NCBI GenBank assembly: GCA_036676195.1
Contig: JAKFDK010000103.1
Coordinates: 1 to 48,053 of the forward strand
Direction of reading: 5' to 3'
Length of the DNA stretch: 48,053 nt
Source: JAKFDK01 sp036676195
GTDB lineage: Bacteria; Bacillota; Sulfobacillia; Symbiobacteriales; ZC4RG38
Part shown: in pieces, positions 28,136 through 36,797 of the stretch
Layout: each line of letters begins with the position of its first letter
Position numbering within the stretch: position 1 is the first letter of the stretch
Notes under the pieces: model-generated
The model's input: the letters and a program-made list of their open reading frames with translations, nothing else
Databases searched by the model: none
What the model was told of the DNA's origin: nothing
Made by a program: the position numbers and the translations under genes

Positions 28136-29110
28136 TCAATCCCGGACATAAGTTCTGGTGACGCCTGGCCTGCTGTGCCCGAGGGCTTCTGCAACGTGCG
28201 TCATGGCTTTCACTTTATCGACGCCTTCTGTGGCCAGTTGGGAGAGCAGGTTTTTGGCAAACCGGTACCGTAACCCATGAGTCCCATGGCGGGACATGCC
28301 CAGGGCGTCGCACGCCCTTCGCATCCACCGGCGAACCGAGTCATCCCTCAACCGGCCGAAAATGCGGTCCTCCGGACCCCGGGCGTTCCCAACCAGGGGG
28401 ACCAGTCGGACCAGAAGTTCCTTGGGAATCGGAAGCTCCACCTTACGGTCTCGCCCGCCTTTGGTGATGGTCGTGTCCTCGATACGGAGTACACCGGCCT
28501 CCAAGTCCACCATTCGAGCGCGGAGGCCGACCGCCTCCGAAATTCTCAGCCCGCACCGCCACTGGAGGTCCAGGACGAGAGAAACGAGCAGGTGCCGTTC
28601 GGCCACCCATGCCACAACGGCCGAGGCATGCTCCGGTTCGTAAGCCCCCGCCCATCGCCGCAGACTCCGGTGCCGCTTGGGCAGTGGGCCGAGGGCTTTC
28701 CGGTCCACTTTGCCCACGCTACAGCGGAACTTACGCTCAACCGCCAGCGCCAGCTTGTCGAGCGCGGGAAGAACCGTGCGGAGGGTATAGGCGGTGCGGC
28801 CGCGATCCAGGTAGCACTCTTTCACGTAACGGGTGCCCATTGTGGCCATGTCGAGTTGGGTCAGGTTCCAGATTCCATATTGGGCGCGACACCACTTGGC
28901 ATAGTTGATTGCCATGTTCAAGTAGACCTTGTGGGTCTTGAACGCATAGATGCCATCGACCGGCGTCATGTTGAGGGGAACCCATCTGCCAGTCAGTTGA
29001 TGGAGTGCACGGCGATTTCGCTTCTTCGCATCTCGCTTGGACTCGCCGGACTTCTGAAGTTCGCGGAATACCGCAACGACCTGGTACGTGATGCTACCGG
29101 ATCCGCTCAT
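28136..29110 (-). CDS. XerD-like tyrosine recombinase
   Basis: 324 residues from ATG 29110 (a TTG two codons upstream is possible). The N-terminal SAM-like DNA-binding domain spans about 55-135; the catalytic domain contains Arg189 in CGLRISEAVGL, Lys217 in TKGGRDRK, His278-x-x-Arg281 in HGTHGLRYRF, His312 in ALGHSRPG and the nucleophile Tyr321 in RTYV. All six positions are present, so it should be active. It adjoins the parC iterons, suggesting resolution of multimers of the circular form rather than integration. Confidence 0.85.
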   Translation of the reverse strand: MSGSGSITYQVVAVFRELQKSGESKRDAKKRNRRALHQLTGRWVPLNMTPVDGIYAFKTHKVYLNMAINYAKWCRAQYGIWNLTQLDMATMGTRYVKECYLDRGRTAYTLRTVLPALDKLALAVERKFRCSVGKVDRKALGPLPKRHRSLRRWAGAYEPEHASAVVAWVAERHLLVSLVLDLQWRCGLRISEAVGLRARMVDLEAGVLRIEDTTITKGGRDRKVELPIPKELLVRLVPLVGNARGPEDRIFGRLRDDSVRRWMRRACDALGMSRHGTHGLRYRFAKNLLSQLATEGVDKVKAMTHVAEALGHSRPGVTRTYVRD

Positions 29111-29131
29111 TTCCAAACACCACCAGAAAAT

Positions 29132-29152
29132 ACACTTTGTTACAAAAAGTGT
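29132..29152. other. Candidate recombination core or operator
   Basis: ACACTTT-GTTACAA-AAAGTGT. If extended to 11-bp arms, 8 of 11 positions match, with a 7-base spacer, the size of a tyrosine-recombinase core (dif-like). It lies 21 bases upstream of the XerD-like gene. An operator for that gene is the alternative. Confidence 0.4.
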
Positions 29153-29403
29153 TTAGCGGGCACCTATTTTGCTGGTCTGGCCATGTTCCTGGATGACTTT
29201 GGCAGTTTGCCAGGCACTTCCCCCGGCAAGGTTCAGGCATACGCGCGGGTTTCTTGGGCGATCACGGCACCCGAGGTCCCCGTGCCCGCCGGCGGCTCCC
29301 GGCGGGTCTTCCCTTCCTCCACTCCAACTGCTCGGAGTGAAGATCCGCCCGGTCTCTCCCGGGTGTCTGTGTGGGCCAGGGGTCATGAACACCAAGCGGT
29401 ACG

Positions 29404-29811
29404 TTGCGCCCAACGGCGCCGGCACATCCCTCATGGCCTGCCGGCCCGGACTGCGCCCGTCTCTTCGTTGCGTTCTGCACCCGGAAACATTTGCACCCAT
29501 CGGTGCCGGCGCATCCCTCACGGCCTGGCGGACCGGACTGCGCCCATCTCTTCGTTGCGGTCTGCACTCAGAAACATTTGCGCCCATCGGTGCCGGCGCA
29601 TCCCTCATGGCCTGGCGGACCGGACTGCGCCCGTCTCTTCGTTGCGGTCTGCACCCGGAAACATTTGCGCCCATCGGTGCCGGCGCATCCCTCATGGCCT
29701 AATGGACCGGACTGCGCCCGTCTCTTCGCTGCGTTCTGCACTCGGAAACATTTGTGCCCATCGGTGCCGGCGCATCCCTCATGGCCTGGAGGACCGGACT
29801 GCGCCCATCTG
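29404..29811. repeat. 87-bp tandem repeat array
   Basis: Units starting at 29451, 29538, 29625, 29712 and 29799 (CTGCGCCC) repeat every 87 bases, with a partial unit from about 29404 and a partial last one. Copies differ at only a few positions. Each unit carries a small inverted repeat (TGCGCC/GGCGCA). The period is a multiple of three, so long open frames appear on both strands, but none has a ribosome site. It could be an origin, a resolution site or a minisatellite. Confidence 0.85.
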
Positions 29812-30616
29812 TGCCTTCCCGATCGCCATCAAACATAGTCCAGCATCAGCACACCCAGGTGTCGGCGCTCATCCTGCGGGCCAGATGTCGCGCCCCCAGC
29901 TCCCACCTCCTTGCCCTTTCCGGGGATCAGGCAAACACAAAGACAGCGCTTGAGAAAACGTGCCTGACCGGCACGATCTTACTCTGCGCTGCCTTTGGCC
30001 CATACGGCTACCAAGGAACCTCACCGTATGAGCTTTCTTATCCCCTTATTGCGGTTCCATTCGTCCCCTTAGTTTGGCCCTTACATATCCCCGCAGCCCG
30101 GTTCTAGACTGCCCGTCACACCAGCCGCAGCGAAGCTTGCGCCGCGCTGCCGCCAACCGGTGACGATTTCGGCTGGCCGTTCCTAGCCCCTCACCTTTCC
30201 GGTTTCCCGGAAGGTTAATTCGGGATAGACCACCCTGAACTTACGTGGTTCTCCGGAGCCCCTCAGTGACTTTGTAAAGGTCTCCAAAGGACTTGCCCAA
30301 GATTTCCATCCCTCAGCCCCAATTCTAGTCGCCCAACCAGTCAGCCGTCAACTGTCTAGTTTGAAAAATGTATCTGTCTCGTTATTTCATCGTAGTGAAA
30401 CTCCCAAACCGTCACGAAACTCCATTGACACATCGGTATGAATTGGCATATCATGATGCCAAACTGAACAAAGATGATCATAGTCTCACCCAAGATGGTG
30501 AGTTGGGGATATGTATTGGCGGCTTGAACCCGGCAGATGGCCGGGTATGGGGATAGGAACGTAGGCCCATTTCGGTGCCTGCGACTGATTAAGCACCTGC
30601 AAGCGTCGGGTGCCTG
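29812..30616. other. Non-coding stretch of the element
   Basis: About 800 bases without a convincing gene. The sequence shifts from GC-rich to AT-richer toward 30360-30480. Only short open frames without good ribosome sites are seen. The end leads into the terminator at 30617. Confidence 0.4.
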
Positions 30617-30668
30617 GGGAATCAACGTCAGTGGCATGTGAAACGCCATTGACGCTGGTTCCCTTTTT
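30617..30668 (+). terminator. Strong intrinsic terminator or attenuator
   Basis: A long imperfect stem (GGGAATCA...TGGTTCCC outside, CGTCA/TGACG and TGGC/GCCA inside) is followed by CTTTTTCG. It lies about 150 bases before the zinc-ribbon gene start, so it either ends an unseen upstream RNA or acts as a leader attenuator. Confidence 0.7.
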
Positions 30669-30817
30669 CGTTTCCCGGGACTGTCCCTGGAACCCCAACA
30701 CACATGAAAGGAGGATGGATCACGTCTGATTGGACTGAGAAAGGTGTGTCGGTTCTCTTCGTTGGCCTGGGCCAGAGCGGCGATGAACTGATCCCGGTCG
30801 TCTGCTCGGAGAAGGCC

Positions 30818-31270
30818 ATGGTCTGCAGCCGGTGTAGCCGTGAGATTCCTCCCAAGGACCTGTTTGCACGGACAACTCACAAGGGATCAGTGAGCGCCCG
30901 GCACTGGGTCTGCTGTAGCTGCTCCCCGTTCACTCCGCCGGCCACACCCACCCGGATTCAGTGGAGAAAAGCCCGGCCGGGGGATCTGCCGAATGGCACC
31001 ATTCTGCAATTCAGCAGGAGTAACAACAAGACTGTGGTGGCTGGCAGTCGTTGGGTCATCTATCGTCACCAGGGCGACGAGTATCACCGGCGTCGCTTCA
31101 AGAAGGATGGCGGGCTATGGGCAGCCAGGACCGACCGGCTGAAGAATCAGGGGGACTTCTGCCTGAGACAGCATGTGCTCGTCTGGCTGTTTCGCCGGGA
31201 GGACCTTCGACTCTTCGTTGGTCCTGAGCCTTCCATGGCAGACCTGGGAGCCCCGGGTGCGGCAGGCTGA
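30818..31270 (+). CDS. Small zinc-ribbon protein, unknown function
   Basis: About 150 residues from ATG 30818 (GGAG 6 bases upstream); an upstream ATG at 30704 would give 188. The N-terminus has CSRC (3-6) and CCSC (about 32-35), a four-Cys zinc ribbon. A basic middle (QWRKARPGDLP, RWVIYRHQGDEYHRRRFKK) and a hydrophobic VLVWLFRRED follow, suggesting nucleic-acid binding. Not recognised as a named family. Its stop overlaps the next gene's GTG. Confidence 0.55.
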   Translation: MVCSRCSREIPPKDLFARTTHKGSVSARHWVCCSCSPFTPPATPTRIQWRKARPGDLPNGTILQFSRSNNKTVVAGSRWVIYRHQGDEYHRRRFKKDGGLWAARTDRLKNQGDFCLRQHVLVWLFRREDLRLFVGPEPSMADLGAPGAAG

Positions 31271-31676
31271 ACCCGAAGACGAGGCCAGAGCGGGTGATCT
31301 GGCAGTCCGCAGGGAACTCCCTGCCCCTCCCACAAATGCCAGGGGACTGAAGGTTACGATTCCCGCCATCAAGACTGTGCTCAGGGGCGCCGGCCTGCCC
31401 GAATCATCCGCCCTTGAGGATTTTGGCATCATCCTGCAAGGCGGTTACGACTTTCACCGCGGCCCTTTCCCACGCACGGTGGAGGTCAGTTGGCTGAACG
31501 GCGGCCTGGTCTGCGAAGATGAAGAGACCAAATTTGCGAGGCATCAACAATCCTCCAGCAGGCCGGGTACGTGGTCACACTGGTCCAAGAGATATCCGGA
31601 TAGGGTAAGCGGGCCCGCCTCGTCAAGTGGCTGCTGGTCAGTTGAGTCAAGGACCATGGGTCCAGAGAACGTTTGA
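31257..31676 (+). pseudogene. Hypothetical protein, probably frameshifted near its end
   Basis: GTG 31257 with GGGAG 6 bases upstream overlaps the zinc-ribbon gene's stop. The first ~93 residues look natural (LKVTIPAIKTVLRGAGLPES, GGYDFHRGPFPRTVEVSW). After about 31535 this frame becomes Ser/Pro-rich. The -1 frame continues as a plausible helix and strand (EASTILQQAGYVVTLVQE) and stops at about 31602. A single-base change is the simplest reading. The sequence around the shift is not a classical slippery heptamer. Confidence 0.45.
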
Positions 31677-31716
31677 ACTGTCCATTCCCAGTTCCACCCA
31701 TGGAGGAGTGCAGGTT

Positions 31717-32004
31717 ATGCAAACTGCCCAGGAAACCGCCGAGTTGCTCTTGTTGACCGTACCTCAGGTCGCGCAGATCCTGCAGATCGCTCGTGGTCGT
31801 GCCTACGAGTTGGTTGCCGATGGCCAGATCCCGTCGATTCGCCTTGGCCGCAGCGTAAGGGTTCCCCGCACAGCTCTTGTTGGTTGGATAGAGCGGGCAA
31901 CGAGCGGAAGGGAATTGGCCGGTATGACCGAGAATACTTACCGCCCTGCCATGCGCCTGGCCAACCCTGTCGGTCGCGGGCACAGCAGGCGGAAAGGAGG
32001 GTAG
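31717..32004 (+). CDS. Excisionase-like HTH protein
   Basis: 95 residues from ATG 31717 with GGAGG upstream. It carries the short MerR-like helix-turn-helix of the excisionase family: LLTVPQVAQILQIARGRAYE, then LVADGQIPSIRLGRSVRVPR, ending in a basic tail. It precedes the integrase and could be the excision factor of the tRNA-Val-integrated element. Confidence 0.8.
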   Translation: MQTAQETAELLLLTVPQVAQILQIARGRAYELVADGQIPSIRLGRSVRVPRTALVGWIERATSGRELAGMTENTYRPAMRLANPVGRGHSRRKGG

Positions 32005-32064
32005 TCGTTGGTCACCGAGCCCAAATCTCGCTCTCGGGAGTGATAAAGCAACCTTACCGTAGGC

Positions 32065-32259
32065 GTGAAACCTGACGGCAGCCCCATCAAGAAATGCATC
32101 TACGGCCGGTCCGAACGGGAACTCAAACGCAAGGTTGGTGAGCTCAAATCGACAGCGCTGGGGGGCTTACGCTGGATTGATGGCGACATACAGCCAACAG
32201 CAAGAATACGTATCGTCCGTCACCTGAACCCGGCGGATGGTATCGCTCGCCTGGACTAA
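32065..32259 (+). pseudogene. Remnant of an integrase N-terminus
   Basis: 64 codons. KPDGSPIKKCIYGRSEREL followed by KRKVGELK matches the arm-binding (AP2-like) start of phage-type integrases (strand, G-x-x-x-R, helix). Then the frame becomes unrelated and stops. There is no catalytic part. It is likely a leftover from an earlier or recombined integrase next to the intact one. The remaining part of 32005-32394 shows no gene. Confidence 0.4.
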
Positions 32260-32394
32260 AGGGAGAAAGGAGGTTACTTCCAACAGCGAGGATCGACGGT
32301 AGGACGGGTGATCCCCGCCGTGAGGTGATTGGGTGGCGGGCACAAAGCTTGACGGAACGGCATAGCAGTGTGCTGGTCAGAAAGGGGACAGATA

Positions 32395-33558
32395 ATGGCG
32401 AAAAAGAACGCCAACGGCGAAGGCACCATCTTCAAACGCGGCCGGGATGGCAAGTGGATCGCTGAACTGGTCGTCGGGTGGACAGGCGACGACCAGAAAA
32501 AGGTGCTCCGCCATACGGCAGACACCAAGCGCGCATGTAGTGACTGGCTTGCCAAACGACTGGCGGAGCGGCAAGAAGGGACGCTCATCACCGAACCGGC
32601 CAGGCAGACCTTGCAGGCATTCATGGAAGACTGGATCAGCACCACGGTTGCTCATGAAGTTAAGCCTGCAACTGTTAACCTGTACCTGGAAATGCTGAAG
32701 TTCTACATCGGCCCTAACCTGGGACAAGTCCCCCTGGCAAAACTCACCCCACAGCACGTCCAACGGTTCTATCACCGGCAACTGGAGGCCGGGCTGAGCC
32801 CTCGCACCGTTCAGATCATCCATGCCGTCCTTCGCCGGGCCGTCCAGCAGGCCGTTGACTGGCAGATGCTGCCCCGCAACGTCATTGATAGCGTCAAGAA
32901 GCCCCGTGCCTACCAGAAGGAGGTCACCGCTCTCACCCCTGAGCAGGTCCGCAAGTTCCTGGAGGCCGCCCGAGAAACCCGATTGCACGCACTGTTCACC
33001 CTTGCGGTCACAATCGGCATGCGGCTAGGCGAACTTTTGGGGCTACGGTGGCAGGATGTGAACTTGGATGCCGGGACACTCACGATTGCACAGAATCTGG
33101 AACGGGTTGGCACGCGGCTGCAGTTCAATACACCCAAAACCAAGGCTTCAAGGCGCACCGTTAATCTGCCCAACGTCGCCCTGGTGGCTCTTAAGCAGTG
33201 GCGCAAGGAGCAGGCGCAAGAGCGGCTCAAGCTGGGCGAGGCATGGGAGCACCCCGAACTGGTGTTTACCTCAAGAATTGGCACGGTCCTAAGCCCCTGG
33301 AACGTCACCAAGCGCGACTTCAAGGCTGTCCTGGAGACAGCCGGGCTTCCGAAGATCCGCTTCCACGATTTGCGCCATTCGTGCGCCACGATGCTGCTGG
33401 CCCAAGGCGTCAACGTCAAGGTGTTACAAGAAGTGCTTGGGCACGCCAACATCCACGTGACGCTGCAGGTGTATACGCACGCTTTGGAGCGGCAAAAGAA
33501 AGAGGCCGCCCAGGCGATTGACACCCTCCTGGCGGCCAAAGACGGAACCTTAGAATAA
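32395..33558 (+). CDS. int: Phage/ICE-type tyrosine integrase
   Basis: 387 residues from ATG 32395 (GGGG site upstream). An arm-binding domain (1-50, NGEGTIFKRGRDGKWIAELV) and a SAM-like core-binding domain (60-150) precede the catalytic domain. The latter has Arg210 in IGMRLGELLGLRW, Lys in TPKTKASRRTVNLP, HDLRHSCATM (His324, Arg327), LGHANI and Tyr360 in VYTHA. It points toward tRNA-Val(TAC), whose CCA end lies about 130 bases after its stop, the usual layout for integration into a tRNA 3' end. Confidence 0.92.
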   Translation: MAKKNANGEGTIFKRGRDGKWIAELVVGWTGDDQKKVLRHTADTKRACSDWLAKRLAERQEGTLITEPARQTLQAFMEDWISTTVAHEVKPATVNLYLEMLKFYIGPNLGQVPLAKLTPQHVQRFYHRQLEAGLSPRTVQIIHAVLRRAVQQAVDWQMLPRNVIDSVKKPRAYQKEVTALTPEQVRKFLEAARETRLHALFTLAVTIGMRLGELLGLRWQDVNLDAGTLTIAQNLERVGTRLQFNTPKTKASRRTVNLPNVALVALKQWRKEQAQERLKLGEAWEHPELVFTSRIGTVLSPWNVTKRDFKAVLETAGLPKIRFHDLRHSCATMLLAQGVNVKVLQEVLGHANIHVTLQVYTHALERQKKEAAQAIDTLLAAKDGTLE

Positions 33559-33569
33559 CCCTTCAGACC

Positions 33570-33596
33570 GGGCCGGAAGTTAGGGGCTTCCGGCCC
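33570..33596 (+). terminator. Hairpin after the integrase
   Basis: GGGCCGGAAG, 7-base loop, CTTCCGGCCC: a perfect 10-bp stem 11 bases after the stop, followed by AAATTC (no T-run). Confidence 0.55.
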
Positions 33597-33686
33597 AAAT
33601 TCATTGCGCGGAAGGCGGTTCCTGACACGTTCCTGACAGACCCGTTTCTCCCGACAGTGGCCAGAGCCTGAAACCCGCTTGTAGAC

Positions 33687-33761
33687 TGGTGGGCGCGGCA
33701 GGTTTCGAACCTGCGACCCCCTGCTTGTAAGGCAGGTGCTCTCCCGCTGAGCTACGCGCCC
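33687..33761 (-). tRNA. tRNA-Val (anticodon TAC)
   Basis: 75 bases with encoded CCA. Acceptor GGGCGCG/CGCGCCC, anticodon loop CTTACAA within stem CCTGC/GCAGG, and T-loop GGTTCGAAACC are all intact. Its 3' end faces the integrase and is the likely attachment site. Confidence 0.95.
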
Positions 33762-33830
33762 GTTTTTGGCCGACTGCTGTATTGTAGCACCGTCCAACGA
33801 TCCGCGTCAACGCTCCAAAAAATGGTGGGT

Positions 33831-33859
33831 GGGCGCCCGGCTGCGCAAACCGGGCGCCC
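33831..33859 (-). terminator. Terminator of the DUF3794 gene
   Basis: GGGCGCCCGG, 9-base loop, CCGGGCGCCC. On the minus strand a run of six T follows a few bases later. It starts 27 bases after the stop of the spore-coat-type gene. Confidence 0.75.
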
Positions 33860-33885
33860 CGTCCCCGACCGATTCCCACAGTTCC

Positions 33886-34864
33886 CTACTGGCAGACGGT
33901 CGTGCACGTCACCGCCTGCACCGGCACGGTCGCAATGTGGACCTGGCGGTCTTCCGCCACATGCACGCACACGTCGATGACGGTCTTCTGCAGCAGACGG
34001 GCGAAAGTGGGGCATTCGAACTCTTCCACGTACGGGTCGGCCAGCGCCGTGGTCGTGGTGCCTGTGACCGGATCGCACAGGTGCCACGAGATATGCTCGA
34101 CGCTGCCGCTGGCCTGGCAGCTTTGCCCCGGCTGGGCGCCCGGGACATCGATAAAGGTGGTAAAGGGGATATCCTCTGCCTGATGGTGGACGACATCGTC
34201 GGGCCCGACAAAAAAGATCTGCTTGTGGATCTCGCCCTGGATGATCACCTTGTTGGCGATGACTTCACAGGTAAGGTTCTGCACCCGCCCCTGGATTTCG
34301 TGCACCTTCTGGGCCGGCACATCCAGGGTGGCCAGGGACTCGGTCAGGACCTGCTTGCAGCCCTGAGCCACGACCCGGCGGCAAATCACCAGCGGGCCGG
34401 CCGTGTCTTCGGCCACGTTGATCTCGCAGGTGGCGGTGACCTTCACAAACACCGACAGGATCGCCCGGACCCGGATCTGGTTGCCGTTGGTCAGGATCTT
34501 GTCGACCCTGAGCAGGGTAGGCCGGATGGTGACGTTAAAGCCTGGCTGGGCACCCGGAATCAAGGCCACACCGGTGAATGGACGGCGGATCTCCTGGTGG
34601 AACTCCTGGTTATTCGTTGCGATGAAGAAGACCTGCTGAACCAGGGTGCCCTGGAACAGAACCTGTTCATCCGTTACCTCAGCGGTGATGTCCTCCAGGG
34701 CAATGCGGACATCGCGCACCTTGAGGGCCGGGCGCTCCAGTTCCTCCGTGCCCTCAATGGGTGTGACCACAGTGGTCTCACCAACGACACACTCAGCCTT
34801 GCAGAGCGGGCCATTGGGATCCAGCACAACGTTAAGCTGGCATTCCTCCGTTACCTTGACGAAG
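33886..34864 (-). CDS. DUF3794 (SPOCS) protein, C-terminal two thirds, split by an element
   Basis: The readable gene begins abruptly at the element junction (FVKVTEECQLNV...); the first possible start inside (GTG 34827) would cut into a domain. It contains the end of SPOCS repeat 1, all of repeat 2 (LVQQVFFIATNNQEF ... AILSVFVKVTATCEINV) and repeat 3 (EIHKQIFFVGPDDVVHHQ). SPOCS/DUF3794 proteins occur in spore coats of Clostridia and relatives (SipL is one). The missing N-terminus is found in frame at 44827-45209. Together they make 450 codons. As it stands this half is probably not translated. Confidence 0.88.
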
Positions 34865-36470
34865 GCTGCAAAAACGGTGTTTCCGGACCGGTCTCCAGGT
34901 CACGCGGCCAGGTAACCAGAATCTCAATCGTGTTGTCCTCGTGCAGGGTCACCCGCCGGACCAGCCGCTCCACCAGGACCCGCCTGCCCGCCCAGGTGAT
35001 GGCATCCAACTCTGCCGCACGGCGAAAGCGTCGGACCGCCGACTGGATCTGCTCCCCTTCACCCGGAGCCGCCGCCGCCTGCTCAAGCCGCCTGACCAGG
35101 CAAGCCGCCTCCTGCTCCAGCTCAGCCAGTTGCCGGTCAACGGGCTCCAGCTTCTGCTGCAGTTCGGCCGCCGCTTGGAGGATGCCCAGGGCGTACATCT
35201 CCACATACCGGGCACGCACCTTGCGCTTGTCGGCCACGGCCCGCTCCAGTTCCGCCTGCCGGGCCTGGATGCCGGCCACGGCCATACCGTCGCCCTGCTG
35301 CCGCAGCACTTCGGCGATTACCGGCTCCAGGTTGGGCAGCCGTGCCAGCAGAAATCGCCACACCGCCCCGTCCACCGCGTCCTGCCGCCAATTACGGCCC
35401 CGGCACCGGCCGACCGGCATGCCGGTACCAACCGCAAAGCTCTTTTTGCCCTTGTTGCAGCACATGTAGTAATGCCGCACCTGGCCGCTGTGAACAGACC
35501 GCGGGCCTGCCACCACAGCGCAGCCGCACCGCCCGCATCGTACCAGTTTGCGCAACAGATACTGCCCGGAGGGGCGGCCGCGGGCACCCTTGAAATTGTG
35601 CGCCAGCGCCGCCAGGATCTGCTCGTAGGTTGCGTGGTCGATAAAGGCCGGCACGGGCGCAGTCAGCCATTCTGCCCGGGGTTTGGCCACCTGGACCCGC
35701 TTGCCGCCCACCCTGGCCACCTCAGTCTTGCCGTAAGCAAAGGTTCCGGTATACAGCTCATTCCGCAGGATCCGGGCCAGATTGGCTCCGTACCAGTGCA
35801 TACCGCCGGGGCCGGGAACACCCAGGCGGGCCAATTCCGCCGCCACGGCGTTGCAGGTCATGCCGCGGCCGTCATGCCCACGCAGAAGCCAGTCCACCGC
35901 CAGCAGGTAGATCCGCTTCTCCTTGGGGTTTTCCACCAGGGTATCGGCTTCCTTATCATACGTGTAGCCGTAAACCCGCCGCAGCCCGGGGATCTTGCCG
36001 TTCTTGACCTTTTGTTTGCGACCCCGGCGGGAGTTGGCCAGGATTTTCGCCTTGTTGTACTGGGCAATGGAACCCTGGATATTAAACATCAGCATGGACT
36101 CAGGGTTGTTCGGGTCAAAGTCGACCTCGACAAACTCCAGGTCGATGCCCAGGCCCAGCACCTTGCGCCAGACGGAGTGCTGCAGGTGCAGGTCGCGGCT
36201 TAACCGGTCCGGGTGCAGCACCACCACCTTGCGGCCGACCCCCTGCTCGAGCAGGTACAGCACCTGATTCAGGGCCGGCCGGTTGGGGTCGTCACCGGAC
36301 ACGCCCGGCTCAACCACCGCCAGCATGGCCTGGTCGCCATAGCCGAACTTGTGCCTGGCCCACTGGGCGCACCGCTCAACCTGCGAAGCCAACGAATACC
36401 CATGCTCGGCCTGGTCCGCTGTGGAAACGCGGGCATAAAGAATGGCTTTGATCCGGGCGGACAAAGCCAT
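34851..36470 (-). CDS. Large serine recombinase of the intervening element
   Basis: 539 residues from ATG 36470, chosen because it follows the stop of the small upstream gene by 4 bases with AGGA in place and puts the catalytic Ser at residue 16 (LYARVSTADQ). The resolvase domain (8-160) contains HPDRLSRDL; a recombinase domain (about 180-285), a zinc ribbon (CGRCGC near 332, then MCCNKGK and RCRGRNW) and a coiled-coil follow. Its final codons (QPSSR) are read from the attachment core itself, so excision would replace the last Arg by about 29 other residues. It is the expected enzyme for cutting out the element, like SpoIVCA for skin. Confidence 0.93.
   Translation of the reverse strand: MALSARIKAILYARVSTADQAEHGYSLASQVERCAQWARHKFGYGDQAMLAVVEPGVSGDDPNRPALNQVLYLLEQGVGRKVVVLHPDRLSRDLHLQHSVWRKVLGLGIDLEFVEVDFDPNNPESMLMFNIQGSIAQYNKAKILANSRRGRKQKVKNGKIPGLRRVYGYTYDKEADTLVENPKEKRIYLLAVDWLLRGHDGRGMTCNAVAAELARLGVPGPGGMHWYGANLARILRNELYTGTFAYGKTEVARVGGKRVQVAKPRAEWLTAPVPAFIDHATYEQILAALAHNFKGARGRPSGQYLLRKLVRCGRCGCAVVAGPRSVHSGQVRHYYMCCNKGKKSFAVGTGMPVGRCRGRNWRQDAVDGAVWRFLLARLPNLEPVIAEVLRQQGDGMAVAGIQARQAELERAVADKRKVRARYVEMYALGILQAAAELQQKLEPVDRQLAELEQEAACLVRRLEQAAAAPGEGEQIQSAVRRFRRAAELDAITWAGRRVLVERLVRRVTLHEDNTIEILVTWPRDLETGPETPFLQPSSR
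34856..34872 (-). other. Left junction of the intervening element
   Basis: TTGACGAAG (34856-34864) is the 9-bp direct repeat also found at 44827-44835. The overlapping GGCTGCAAA (34864-34872) is the inverse of TTTGCAGCC at 44812-44820. The recombinase stop codon (34851-34853) lies just outside the repeat. Confidence 0.8.
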
Positions 36471-36474
36471 TAAT

Positions 36475-36723
36475 TCATCCTGAGGAACCTTCCGGAACTT
36501 CGTGACCTGCCACCGGGCCAGCATCGGCATCACCCCTCGGGCGTGCTGGAGCCGCACTCTGTCCGGGGTTGGCGGGGTGGACCCGTTCAGGGTCGATATA
36601 CTTGCCGGTGACCACCACCTGGTAACACCAATCCCGCAGTACAGAGCGCAGTTCCGGGGCGGTCAGGCCCGTGTCCGGATGCACCACCCTGACGGTGAAG
36701 CTGGTTTTCTTGCTCCCGGCCAT
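36475..36723 (-). CDS. Small protein coupled to the recombinase (RDF candidate)
   Basis: 82 residues from ATG 36723, with GGGGAGG upstream (11-base spacing). About 45 folded residues (SFTVRVVHPDTGLTAPELRS then WCYQVVVTGKYIDP) precede a Pro/Ala/Gly-rich tail. Its stop is 4 bases from the recombinase ATG, so the two are co-translated. Serine integrases need a recombination directionality factor for excision, and those are small and often adjacent. This is a candidate by position only; no family is recognised. Confidence 0.55.
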   Translation of the reverse strand: MAGSKKTSFTVRVVHPDTGLTAPELRSVLRDWCYQVVVTGKYIDPERVHPANPGQSAAPARPRGDADAGPVAGHEVPEGSSG

Positions 36724-36797
36724 GGCCGCGGTCACCTCCCCGGTGACCTATGCTTATGCCGAACCGGCCTCTCCCGTGACCGGTCGGGCGCAATGCA

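Noticed and set aside
29404..29811. CRISPR array or a repeat protein
   Set aside because: The whole 87-bp unit is conserved, so there are no spacers. Frames are open on both strands only because the period is a multiple of three, and none has a ribosome site.
28277..29953. 558-codon plus-strand open frame
   Set aside because: It runs antisense to the tyrosine recombinase and through the repeats; the recombinase has all catalytic residues.
30356..30880. Minus-strand 174-codon gene
   Set aside because: It spans the plus-strand terminator and the zinc-ribbon gene start and has no domain or ribosome site.
31530..31545. Programmed -1 frameshift
   Set aside because: The local CAAATTT does not fit X XXY YYZ in the reading frame; mutation is simpler.
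33766..36203. Long plus-strand open frames (567 and 420 codons)
   Set aside because: They are antisense to the DUF3794 and serine recombinase genes, both recognised families.
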